This document shows, piece after piece, positions 1 through 5,193 of a stretch of 5,262 bases of DNA (positions are counted from its first letter, which is position 1; each line of letters starts with the position of its first letter). Position numbers and translations under genes: made by a program. The notes under the pieces were generated by a model. It did no database searches. It was given only the letters and a program-made list of their open reading frames with translations, and was not told the DNA's origin. Source of the stretch: an uncultured Oscillospiraceae bacterium (GTDB lineage: Bacteria; Bacillota; Clostridia; Oscillospirales; Oscillospiraceae); the NCBI GenBank assembly GCA_934668605.1, contig CAKUNY010000144.1:1-5262 (forward strand), written 5' to 3'.

Positions 1-300
1 GAGCGCGTCGCCAAGCTCTACGATAAAGAGCGCGGCATGGCGACCTGGATCGGTCAGAACTTCGAAATGACGCTCGAGATCACCCAGGAAAAGGGCGGCG
101 ACGAGACGACCGAAACGTACCAGATCACGCTTCCGTATAACATGGATGGTATTGTCATCAACCTCCCGGGATTCCTCGCGGGGCTTGATCAGGACGCGTA
201 CATTACGGAGTTCGTCCCTGTGGCAACCGAAGAGACGACCACGGAAGACGAAGAACTCCCCGGCGACGAGTTCGGCATCGACATCGAAGGCGATATCTGA
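1..300 (+). CDS. C-terminal part of an unrecognised protein with an acidic tail
   Basis: The reading frame is open from the first base of the window and ends at TGA 298-300, so this is the last 99 codons of a longer gene. The ATG at 37 is internal to the open frame and has no Shine-Dalgarno sequence before it, so I do not take it as the start. The visible part alternates charged and beta-prone stretches (FEMTLEITQE, ETYQITLPY, GIVINLPGFL). It ends in a strongly acidic, Thr/Glu-rich tail (TEETTTEDEELPGDEF, then GIDIEGDI). I see no membrane segment, signal peptide, sortase motif or catalytic motif, and I do not recognise the family. The acidic end looks flexible and could be a disordered tail. 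A strong terminator lies 27 bp after the stop, so this is the last gene of its transcription unit and is not coupled to lysA. I am confident that it is coding; the function is unknown. Confidence 0.75.
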   Translation, partial: ERVAKLYDKERGMATWIGQNFEMTLEITQEKGGDETTETYQITLPYNMDGIVINLPGFLAGLDQDAYITEFVPVATEETTTEDEELPGDEFGIDIEGDI

Positions 301-326
301 GCCGCACCGTCTGACCAAACGTATCG

Positions 327-355
327 GCAGCCCCGGATTTCCGGGGCTGCTTTTT
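327..355 (+). terminator. Intrinsic terminator of the upstream gene
   Basis: A perfect 10-bp GC-rich stem (GCAGCCCCGG at 327-336 with CCGGGGCTGC at 341-350) closes a 4-nt ATTT loop and is followed directly by a run of five T. It lies 27 bp after the stop of the partial gene and reads in the same direction. On the opposite strand no T-run follows, so it should act on the plus strand only. Confidence 0.93.
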
Positions 356-383
356 CATATTTCCCGGGAAACCAAATGATACG

Positions 384-533
384 CGTAGGGGCGGACGACT
401 TGTCAAGAGCAACATGGTTTACACATTTTCTCTTGGGTCGCCGGTCAGACGGTAGATACGCTTCATGGTGAATACCCGCTTTTCGCGCTTCGGAAGTGCA
501 TCTTGCCGGGCGGAAGCCGCGTCCGCCCTTACG
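384..533. repeat. REPIN-like inverted pair of GTAG-type repeat units (first cluster)
   Basis: CGTAGGGGCGGACG at 384-397 is matched 13 of 14 by the reverse complement of 520-533, giving terminal inverted repeats about 150 bp apart. The right unit, read on the minus strand, is GTAA followed at once by a hairpin with perfect 7-bp arms (GGGCGGA at 508-514, TCCGCCC at 522-528). The left unit has GTAG at 385-388 followed by the same GGGCGGA start, but its 3' arm has decayed: only GAC 394-396 / GTC 402-404 can pair. The layout of a short GTAG-like tetranucleotide, a hairpin and an inverted partner is that of REP units and REPINs, which RAYT transposases of the IS200-like Y1 class are known to mobilise. 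The assignment is by resemblance; no transposase gene is in the window. Confidence 0.6.
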
Positions 534-643
534 AAAGCTGTGGGGAATGCAAAAAAGGAAACACCAACCAAGATGGTCGGTATGTTTGTGGGACACGCGA
601 AACAAAGGCCGCGGATGGGGCGGAAATTTGTGAACATGTACAA
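405..643. other. Gene-free spacer of unknown function upstream of lysA
   Basis: Apart from the repeat unit at 508-533, I find no supported gene here. Several overlapping short open frames run on both strands, which is what GC-rich non-coding DNA gives, and none has a good ribosome-binding site or a recognisable product. There is an imperfect hairpin with 8-bp arms at 563-581 (ACCAACCA, loop AGA, TGGTCGGT). Seven pairs are Watson-Crick, and the eighth is a G-U pair only if the minus strand is transcribed. That asymmetry is weak evidence that any RNA comes from the minus strand. No lysine riboswitch (L-box) is visible. The stretch may be the interior of a repeat element or the remains of one. 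Confidence 0.4.
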
Positions 644-672
644 TCGACACGGAAGCGGGGAATTATTATAAT
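644..672 (+). promoter_or_regulatory. Sigma-A-type promoter of lysA
   Basis: A -35 box TCGACA at 644-649 (one mismatch to TTGACA) is separated by exactly 17 bp from a perfect -10 box TATAAT at 667-672. Transcription should start at about 678-680. This places the first in-frame start-like codon (GTG 676) at or before the transcript start and leaves a leader of about 30 nt before the preferred ATG at 709. Such a short leader leaves no room for an attenuator or riboswitch downstream of this promoter. Confidence 0.82.
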
Positions 673-692
673 AAAGTGCATAAATACTCAGC

Positions 693-700
693 AAGGGAAG
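693..700 (+). promoter_or_regulatory. Ribosome-binding site that fixes the lysA start
   Basis: AAGGGAAG at 693-700 is the only purine-rich Shine-Dalgarno-like stretch between the promoter and the conserved part of LysA. It lies 8 nt before ATG 709, a normal spacing. It overlaps or abuts the alternative GTG at 700, and lies downstream of GTG 676, so it cannot serve either. Confidence 0.7.
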
Positions 701-708
701 TGCATGAC

Positions 709-2010
709 ATGCTTTGCAGCAACATCGGCATCAACGAAAGCGGCCATCTGACGTTTGCGGGCGAGGACACCGTCCGGCTCGCGGCGCACTATAAAACGCC
801 GCTGTATCTCATGGACGAAGACCGCATCCGGGAAAATTGCCGCGTCTATAAATCGGCGATGGCGCGCGCCTTCGGAGACGGAAGCTATCCGCTCTACGCC
901 AGCAAAGCCGCAAGCTTCAAGCGCATGTACGCCATCATGCAGGACGAGGGCATGGCCATCGACGTTGTCTCCACGGGGGAGATCGCGACGGCCAAGCGCG
1001 CGGGCTTTTCGATGGAGCGCGCATTTTTCCACGGCAACAACAAAACCGACGCGGATATCTCCTATGCGATGGCCGCGAACGTGGGCTACTTTGTCGCCGA
1101 TCACGAAGAGGAGCTCGAGATCATCAGCCGGGAAGCCAAGAGCCGCGGCATTCGCCAGAAGGTGCTTTTGCGCCTGACCCCGGGCATTGACCCGCACACG
1201 TATGAAGCCGTCGCAACGGGCAAGGTCGACTCAAAGTTCGGCGTCGCGATCGAGACTGGACAGGCCGAACAGTTTGTCCGGCACGCGCTGAGTCTCCCGA
1301 ACCTCCGCCTGATGGGCTATCACTGCCATGTGGGCTCGCAGGTGTTTGACGAGGACGGCAGCGTCTACCATAACGCCGCGAAAATCATGCTGACGTTCGC
1401 GGCTGGCATGAAGGAAAAATACGGCGCGGAGCTGCAAATGCTCGACCTCGGCGGCGGCTACGGCGTGCGGTATACAGACGCTGACCCGCAGGTGAATATT
1501 CCCGAGAACATCGAAAAGCTGGCCGAGACGGTCAAAACGCTCTGCGGGGCGCTGTCTCTTCCGATGCCGGCGGTGCTGCTGGAGCCGGGCAGAAGCATTG
1601 TTGCGGACGCCGGGCTGACGCTCTACACGGCAGGAAGCACAAAGTCCATCCCGGGCTATAAGAACTATGTCCCCGTCGACGGCGGCATGACCGACAACCC
1701 CCGCTACGCGCTGTACGGTTCAAAGTACACGGTCTATCTCGCGAACCGCGCGAACGAGGAAGCAAATTTCCGCTGCGATGTGGTTGGCCGCTGCTGCGAA
1801 AGCGGCGATATCATCCAGCCGAACGTGCTGCTGCCCGAGCCGAAGCGAGGCGATCTCATTGCCGTCTGCACCACGGGCGCGTATAACTACTCGATGGCCT
1901 CCAACTATAACCGCATCCCGCGGCCGCCGGTCGTCATGCTCTCCGGCGGCAAGCCCACGCTCGCCGTGCGCCGCGAAACCGTCGACGATCTGACCGCGCT
2001 CGATATGTAA
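709..2010 (+). CDS. lysA: Diaminopimelate decarboxylase (LysA)
   Basis: This PLP enzyme (fold type III, group IV decarboxylase) converts meso-2,6-diaminopimelate to L-lysine and CO2, the last step of lysine synthesis, in the cytoplasm. From ATG 709 the protein has 433 residues, within the usual range. The order of motifs is complete: YASK with the PLP lysine at about K66 near the start of the TIM-barrel; HVGS at about 207-210; GGGYG at about 248-252, binding the PLP phosphate; EPGR at about 292-295; CESGD at about 363-367, whose Cys comes from the partner subunit in known dimers; and Tyr at about 392 in the GAYNYSMASNYN block. The frame can be extended upstream to GTG 676, but that codon lies at or before the predicted transcript start. 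ATG 709 has a ribosome-binding site 8 nt upstream. The gene appears monocistronic, flanked by repeat clusters and ended by a shared terminator. No truncation or missing catalytic residue is seen. Confidence 0.97.
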   Translation: MLCSNIGINESGHLTFAGEDTVRLAAHYKTPLYLMDEDRIRENCRVYKSAMARAFGDGSYPLYASKAASFKRMYAIMQDEGMAIDVVSTGEIATAKRAGFSMERAFFHGNNKTDADISYAMAANVGYFVADHEEELEIISREAKSRGIRQKVLLRLTPGIDPHTYEAVATGKVDSKFGVAIETGQAEQFVRHALSLPNLRLMGYHCHVGSQVFDEDGSVYHNAAKIMLTFAAGMKEKYGAELQMLDLGGGYGVRYTDADPQVNIPENIEKLAETVKTLCGALSLPMPAVLLEPGRSIVADAGLTLYTAGSTKSIPGYKNYVPVDGGMTDNPRYALYGSKYTVYLANRANEEANFRCDVVGRCCESGDIIQPNVLLPEPKRGDLIAVCTTGAYNYSMASNYNRIPRPPVVMLSGGKPTLAVRRETVDDLTALDM

Positions 2011-2014
2011 CGCC

Positions 2015-2029
2015 GCAATTTGCCCCTAC
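2015..2029 (-). repeat. Degenerate GTAG-type repeat unit just after lysA
   Basis: CCCCTAC at 2023-2029 is GTAGGGG on the minus strand and is followed there by GCAAATTGC, a small palindrome (2015-2023) in place of a full hairpin. It starts 5 bp after the lysA stop. CCCCTACG at 2023-2030 is the exact reverse complement of CGTAGGGG at 2055-2062, so it faces the next unit head to head. It probably belongs to the same family but is decayed or truncated. Confidence 0.4.
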
Positions 2030-2055
2030 GGGTTTCTGAAATTTTCCGGCTATGC

Positions 2056-2158
2056 GTAGGGGACGATGCCCACATCGTCCCATGAGCATTCTGAATTCGC
2101 CGAAGATTTCCGTGAAATCGGGTTTATTTGCCGGGTCGATGTGGGCATCGACCCCTAC
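2056..2158. repeat. REPIN-like element: two inverted GTAG-hairpin units
   Basis: The left unit is GTAG (2056-2059) followed directly by a hairpin with perfect 9-bp arms, GGGACGATG (2060-2068) and CATCGTCCC (2073-2081), and a CCCA loop. The right unit is its inverted partner on the minus strand: arms at 2133-2141 and 2146-2154, the same CCCA loop read on that strand, and GTAG at 2155-2158. Over 29 positions (2053-2081 against 2133-2161) the two units match at 27, and the two differences are a compensatory A-T to T-A swap that keeps the stem intact. Between the hairpins lies a 51-bp linker containing a small GATTTC/GAAATC stem. Unit structure, inverted pairing and size match REPINs as described for REP/RAYT systems. 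It lies wholly in the spacer after lysA. Confidence 0.75.
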
Positions 2159-2173
2159 GCACAATGGAGAAAT

Positions 2174-2197
2174 GCCGATAGGGGTATCGAGCCCTAC
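2174..2197 (-). repeat. Additional single GTAG-hairpin unit
   Basis: Read on the minus strand this is GTAG (2197-2194) followed by a hairpin: CGATA 2176-2180 pairs with TATCG 2185-2189 around a four-base loop. Two further GC pairs (2174-2175 with 2191-2192) form outside a bulged base at 2190. It shares the TGCGTAGGG start with the neighbouring unit. Relative to that unit, the loop-closing pair has changed from G-C to A-T with pairing kept. It has the same orientation as the right half of the element at 2056-2158 and starts 16 bp from it, suggesting a tandem or partly lost pair. Confidence 0.6.
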
Positions 2198-2220
2198 GCA
2201 TCATTTGAATATTGCAAAGA

Positions 2221-2267
2221 AAAATCGAGAGGAACCGCAATTTTGCGGTTCCTCTCGATTTTGTTTT
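2221..2267. terminator. Bidirectional intrinsic terminator between convergent lysA and htrA
   Basis: A perfect 20-bp inverted repeat has arms at 2221-2240 and 2243-2262, with the core GAGAGGAACCGCAA on the left. Outer A/T pairs give a T-run in both directions: TTTTGTTTTT on the plus strand, and TTTTTCTTT on the minus strand just past the stem. It lies between the lysA stop (2010) and the htrA stop (2272), so it can end both converging transcripts. It sits 10 bp from the htrA stop. Confidence 0.93.
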
Positions 2268-2271
2268 TCTG

Positions 2272-3648
2272 TTATTTCCCGGTGGCCTGATCGACGAGGG
2301 TCACGGCCACCTCGTAGTATGTGCCGCTGCGGTAGACGGTGAGCGTTACCTCGTCACCTGCGGCGTACTGATTTTTCACGGTGTTGAGCTCATCGATCGA
2401 GCAGATCCGCTCGCCGTTGATGGCCGTCACGATATCGCCCTCGCGGATGCCCTTGGCTTTGGCGTCGCTTCCTTCGTTGACGGAGGTCACATAAACGCCG
2501 TCCGGCAGGCGGTAATACGTCCGGTAATAAGACGGCAGGGAGTCGCCCGAAATGCCGATGGCGGGGCGGCCGGCCACATAGCCGTTTTCAATCAGCTCGT
2601 CGATGATCGGCTTGGCAACGGAAATCGGAATCGCGAAGCCGAGTCCCTCGACCGTCGCGGAGGCGGTGTAGTAAGAGCTCATCTTCACGGTGTTGATGCC
2701 GATGACCTGGCCGTAGCAGTTGATCAGGGGGCCGCCGGAATTGCCGTTGTTGAGCGCGGCGTTCGTCTGAATTAAGGTCATTGTCCGGTCGCCCACGGTG
2801 AGGTCGCGGTTGATGGCGGAGATGATGCCGTTGGTCATGGTGCCTCTGAGCTGCACGCCGAGAGGGTCTCCGATGGCAACCACACTGTCGCCCACGCGGA
2901 GCTTCGACGAATCGCCGAACTCCGCCGCCTGGAGCCCCCGCGCGTCGATTTTCAGAACCGCAAGGTCACTCATCTCATCGCTTCCGACGAGTACGGCCTC
3001 AAATTCCTGATTGTCGTTCGTGAGAACTGAAATGACGAGCGCGCCCGTGATGACATGGTGGTTCGTGATCACATAGCCGTCGGACGACATGATGATGCCC
3101 GTGCCGCTGGATGTGCCGCTCGAGGTCATGGACGAAATGGAAACGACGGAGTCAATGACCGAGCTGTAGATATCCTGTAAGCACAGCGCGTCTTCCTCGT
3201 CGGAAAACGTCGTGTCGGAGCTCTCAGGTGCGGAGACGATATTGAGCTTTGTGCCCGAGCCGACATACGCGCCCTGTGTGGGCTGCTGCGGCGTCTGCTG
3301 CGGCGCGGCCGTCTGCGTGCCCGTCTGTGCCGACGCGGACGGCTCCGGGATCGGCTGCTCGGCCTGTTCCGGCTCTGCCTGTTTGCTCCGGTTCGTCATG
3401 GAGAGCGTCACGCCGTCTTCCGTCCGTTCCAGCCGCACGCCGACGTTCCGCATCAGATAAAACGCGCCAAAGCTGATCGCCACGACCAGCAGAACCGCAA
3501 GAATTCCCTTCAGCCACCCGCTTCTTCTGCGAGGACGGCGACTTCCCATCGGGGTCGGCTGTTCGCGCTGGGTCTGGTAGACATTCGTCTGGTCGCGCCA
3601 GCTCTGGTCGCCGTTGTTATAATATTCGTTGTTCTGGTCATATCCCAT
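2272..3648 (-). CDS. htrA: HtrA/DegP-like serine protease, membrane-anchored, one PDZ domain
   Basis: This S1C family protease/chaperone handles misfolded exported proteins at the outer face of the membrane. From ATG 3648 the protein has 458 residues. Residues 1-46 are a cytoplasmic Gln/Asn/Tyr-rich tail ending in a basic RRPRRR cluster. Residues 47-66 are the single membrane segment, so the topology is type II with the protease outside. Residues 87-155 are a Pro/Gln/Glu/Thr-rich linker. The trypsin-like domain shows the full triad: His198 in TNHHV, Asp228 in SDLAVLKI and Ser304 in NNGNSGGPL. GLGFAIP lies at about 335. A PDZ domain covers about 362-450 (DGVYVTSV, GIREGDIVTAINGE). The size and single PDZ fit Gram-positive HtrA rather than two-PDZ DegP. 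The gene lies 111 bp downstream of a two-component kinase on the same strand, as in known HtrA stress loci. An in-frame TTG at 3654 is an alternative start but is only 3 nt from the ribosome-binding site. Confidence 0.93.
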   Translation of the reverse strand: MGYDQNNEYYNNGDQSWRDQTNVYQTQREQPTPMGSRRPRRRSGWLKGILAVLLVVAISFGAFYLMRNVGVRLERTEDGVTLSMTNRSKQAEPEQAEQPIPEPSASAQTGTQTAAPQQTPQQPTQGAYVGSGTKLNIVSAPESSDTTFSDEEDALCLQDIYSSVIDSVVSISSMTSSGTSSGTGIIMSSDGYVITNHHVITGALVISVLTNDNQEFEAVLVGSDEMSDLAVLKIDARGLQAAEFGDSSKLRVGDSVVAIGDPLGVQLRGTMTNGIISAINRDLTVGDRTMTLIQTNAALNNGNSGGPLINCYGQVIGINTVKMSSYYTASATVEGLGFAIPISVAKPIIDELIENGYVAGRPAIGISGDSLPSYYRTYYRLPDGVYVTSVNEGSDAKAKGIREGDIVTAINGERICSIDELNTVKNQYAAGDEVTLTVYRSGTYYEVAVTLVDQATGK

Positions 3649-3657
3649 AGGCAAGCA

Positions 3658-3665
3658 CCTTCCTT
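3658..3665 (-). promoter_or_regulatory. Ribosome-binding site that fixes the htrA start
   Basis: On the minus strand AAGGAAGG (3665-3658) lies 9 nt before ATG 3648 and only 3 nt before the in-frame TTG at 3654. The spacing favours the ATG and shortens the protein by two residues relative to the longest open frame. Confidence 0.75.
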
Positions 3666-3685
3666 GCGCAATCTCTTATGGTTTC

Positions 3686-3717
3686 AGTATATCCGCTTTC
3701 GCGGGAACAATGTTGAA
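3686..3717 (-). promoter_or_regulatory. Candidate htrA promoter with a weak -35 region
   Basis: On the minus strand TATACT (3691-3686) is a good -10 box, about 38 bp before the htrA ATG. No good -35 box lies 16-18 bp upstream (AACATT at 17 bp is the closest), and the spacer contains a small CCGC/GCGG stem around a GAAA loop. A good -10 with a poor -35 is typical of activator-dependent promoters. That fits control by the response regulator encoded upstream, but this is inference. Confidence 0.5.
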
Positions 3718-3750
3718 TAGTTTGTAAATACAAATTGTGTCCTGTGTGAA
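3712..3750 (-). promoter_or_regulatory. Candidate response-regulator operator upstream of htrA
   Basis: On the minus strand TTCACA (3750-3745), TTTACA (3728-3723) and TTCAAC (3717-3712) stand 22 and 11 bp apart, i.e. three of four positions on an 11-bp pitch. The last lies 20 bp before the -10 box. PhoP/OmpR-type regulators of Firmicutes are known to bind TT(A/C/T)ACA-like direct repeats at about this pitch. The middle copy also overlaps an inverted repeat, TTTGTA / TACAAA, with a 2-bp centre (3721-3734), so a dimeric repressor site is an alternative. No binding data exist here; this is pattern-based. Confidence 0.4.
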
Positions 3751-3759
3751 CGCGATCTC

Positions 3760-5193
3760 TCAACGGACAGCGGGCAGGGTGAAGGTAAATTCTGTAACGC
3801 CGTTTTCGCTCGTCGCCCAGATCTCGCCTCCGTGCGCGCCGATGATGGTCTTCGCGATGTAGAGCCCGAGTCCCCAGCCCTCGCGGTCGGCAGATCGCGC
3901 CTTGTCCGCCTTGTGGAAGCGGTCAAAAAGCAGCGGGAGCTCTTCGGGCGGGATCGTCTGGCCGGTGTTCCGGACACGAAGCTTGGCCTTCTGCCCGTCC
4001 TGCTCTAAAATCAGCCCCAGATTTCCGCCCACGGGGCAGAACTTGATGGCGTTATCGAGTAAATTATACACGACCTGCGTAATGGCGTCCCGGTCGGCCT
4101 TTGTCCAGACCGGCTTTTCCGGCAGGTCGACATTTACCTGCAAGCCGCGCGCGTTGATCTTCTGCTCAAACGTAATGAGAACGTCTCCCATCACGTCGCC
4201 GAGGTCAAAGCGCGTCTTGCGCGATTCGTCAATGCCCTGCGCCTGCAAGCGGCTTAAATCCAGCATGCTGCGCACGAGGCGGGAAAGCCTCCTTACCTCG
4301 CTGGAGACGATTTGCAGATAGTGCTTTTCGGACTCTTTGGGAATCGTGCCGTCCAGAATGCCGTCGACGTAGCCGCCGATGGTCGTCATGGGCGTTTTGA
4401 GCTCGTGCGACACGTTCGCGATGAACTCCTGCCGCCGCTGCTCAGACTGCTCGAGAGAGTCTGCCATCGTGTTGAAGGCCAGCGCAAGGTCGTTGACCTC
4501 GCTCGTGTTTTTGCCGGACTGCTCGGCGCGAAGCTTTGTTTCTCCATAGCCGAACCTGCGCGCTACATCCGCCATCTGGCCGAGCGGCCGGACGAGCGAG
4601 CGGGACAAAAACGTCGCCGCGACGAGCGCCAGACCCAGCGCGCCGATGGCCGTATAGATGAAGAACGTGCTGCTTCTGAGCATGTAGTCCGTCGTCTGGT
4701 GCATGGGCGCGGTCACAACGACGAAGCCCATGAGATCTCCCGTCGTATCGTTCACGATCGACTGCCCGGCGAGAAACCGCTTATCGTCGTAGATATCGGA
4801 CAGCTGCACATTTTTTTCGTAGTACACGCCGTCTCGCAGCATCTCTCTGCGGTAGCTCTCCGGCACCTGCTTTCCCACATGGTCGCACGTCAGACTGTCA
4901 CATGAGCAGATGACGACGTATCCGTCCTCATCGCAGATGAGCGCGCCGACCTCGCCGACCTCGGAGAAAAGTGACAGCCCGATCTGAAAGTTCCAGTTGC
5001 TCTCCAGCTCTCCCGCCGCGTCATACGCCTCAGCAAGATCAGCCAGCGCCGACGCGTCCGCGCTCAGGCTCTTGCGCTTTTCGGATTCCACCCAGCTCAT
5101 CATCAGAAACCGGAACGCGACGCCCGTGATGAGAAGGCAGAGCATTAAAAGCGCCGCGATCATCGAAAACAGCCGGGAGAAGGTCGTTTTCAT
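3760..5193 (-). CDS. Sensor histidine kinase with extracytoplasmic sensor domain
   Basis: This is a complete 477-residue membrane kinase of an OmpR-type two-component system. Domains in order are: membrane segment 1 (about 11-33), an extracytoplasmic sensor region (about 35-172), membrane segment 2 (about 174-197), HAMP (about 198-250), the HisKA dimerisation domain with VSHELKTP and phospho-acceptor His263, and the HATPase domain (about 366-476). The ATPase has the N-box NLLDNAIKF (Asn381), the F-box LFDRFHKAD and the G2 box GWGLGL (439-444). The G1 box reads NTGQT (409-413) instead of DxGxG, so the usual ATP-contacting Asp is Asn. The other boxes are intact, so I expect an active kinase. 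The sensor region carries four cysteines at 87, 96, 98 and 103. The start codon overlaps the stop of the response-regulator gene by 4 nt (ATGA), showing translational coupling. The htrA gene downstream suggests an envelope-stress role like CssS or CiaH, but orthology to either is not shown. Confidence 0.93.
   Translation of the reverse strand: MKTTFSRLFSMIAALLMLCLLITGVAFRFLMMSWVESEKRKSLSADASALADLAEAYDAAGELESNWNFQIGLSLFSEVGEVGALICDEDGYVVICSCDSLTCDHVGKQVPESYRREMLRDGVYYEKNVQLSDIYDDKRFLAGQSIVNDTTGDLMGFVVVTAPMHQTTDYMLRSSTFFIYTAIGALGLALVAATFLSRSLVRPLGQMADVARRFGYGETKLRAEQSGKNTSEVNDLALAFNTMADSLEQSEQRRQEFIANVSHELKTPMTTIGGYVDGILDGTIPKESEKHYLQIVSSEVRRLSRLVRSMLDLSRLQAQGIDESRKTRFDLGDVMGDVLITFEQKINARGLQVNVDLPEKPVWTKADRDAITQVVYNLLDNAIKFCPVGGNLGLILEQDGQKAKLRVRNTGQTIPPEELPLLFDRFHKADKARSADREGWGLGLYIAKTIIGAHGGEIWATSENGVTEFTFTLPAVR

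Noticed and set aside
356..643. Lysine riboswitch (L-box) or T-box before lysA
   Set aside because: No recognisable conserved L-box or T-box segments, no terminator/antiterminator between here and the gene, and the promoter lies downstream at 644-672.
419..694. Open frame on the minus strand (91 codons) and overlapping frames on both strands in the spacer before lysA
   Set aside because: No ribosome-binding site, overlaps the repeat unit and the lysA promoter, product not recognised, and several mutually overlapping open frames are expected in GC-rich spacer DNA.
676..708. GTG 676 (or GTG 700) as the lysA start
   Set aside because: GTG 676 lies at or before the predicted transcription start and has no ribosome-binding site. 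GTG 700 overlaps the only Shine-Dalgarno-like sequence. ATG 709 has correct spacing.
2011..2210. CRISPR array, because of repeated short hairpin sequences
   Set aside because: Units occur in both orientations with unequal spacing and changing stems. There are no regular spacers, which fits REP-like repeats instead.
2212..2775. 187-codon plus-strand open frame opposite the end of htrA
   Set aside because: It starts next to the bidirectional terminator and lies mostly antisense to htrA, whose protein motifs are unmistakable. It is a mirror frame of a GC-rich gene.
3646..3654. TTG 3654 as the htrA start
   Set aside because: Only 3 nt from AAGGAAGG, too close for normal initiation. ATG 3648 at 9 nt is better and differs by just two residues.
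3693..3704. Hairpin CCGC/GCGG in the gap between the kinase and htrA, considered as a terminator
   Set aside because: Only 4 bp and not followed by a T-run. On the minus strand it runs into the -10 box.
4312..4905. 197-codon plus-strand open frame opposite the kinase
   Set aside because: Antisense to well-conserved kinase segments including the H-box and HAMP. Its Arg/Val/His-rich product is typical of a shadow frame.
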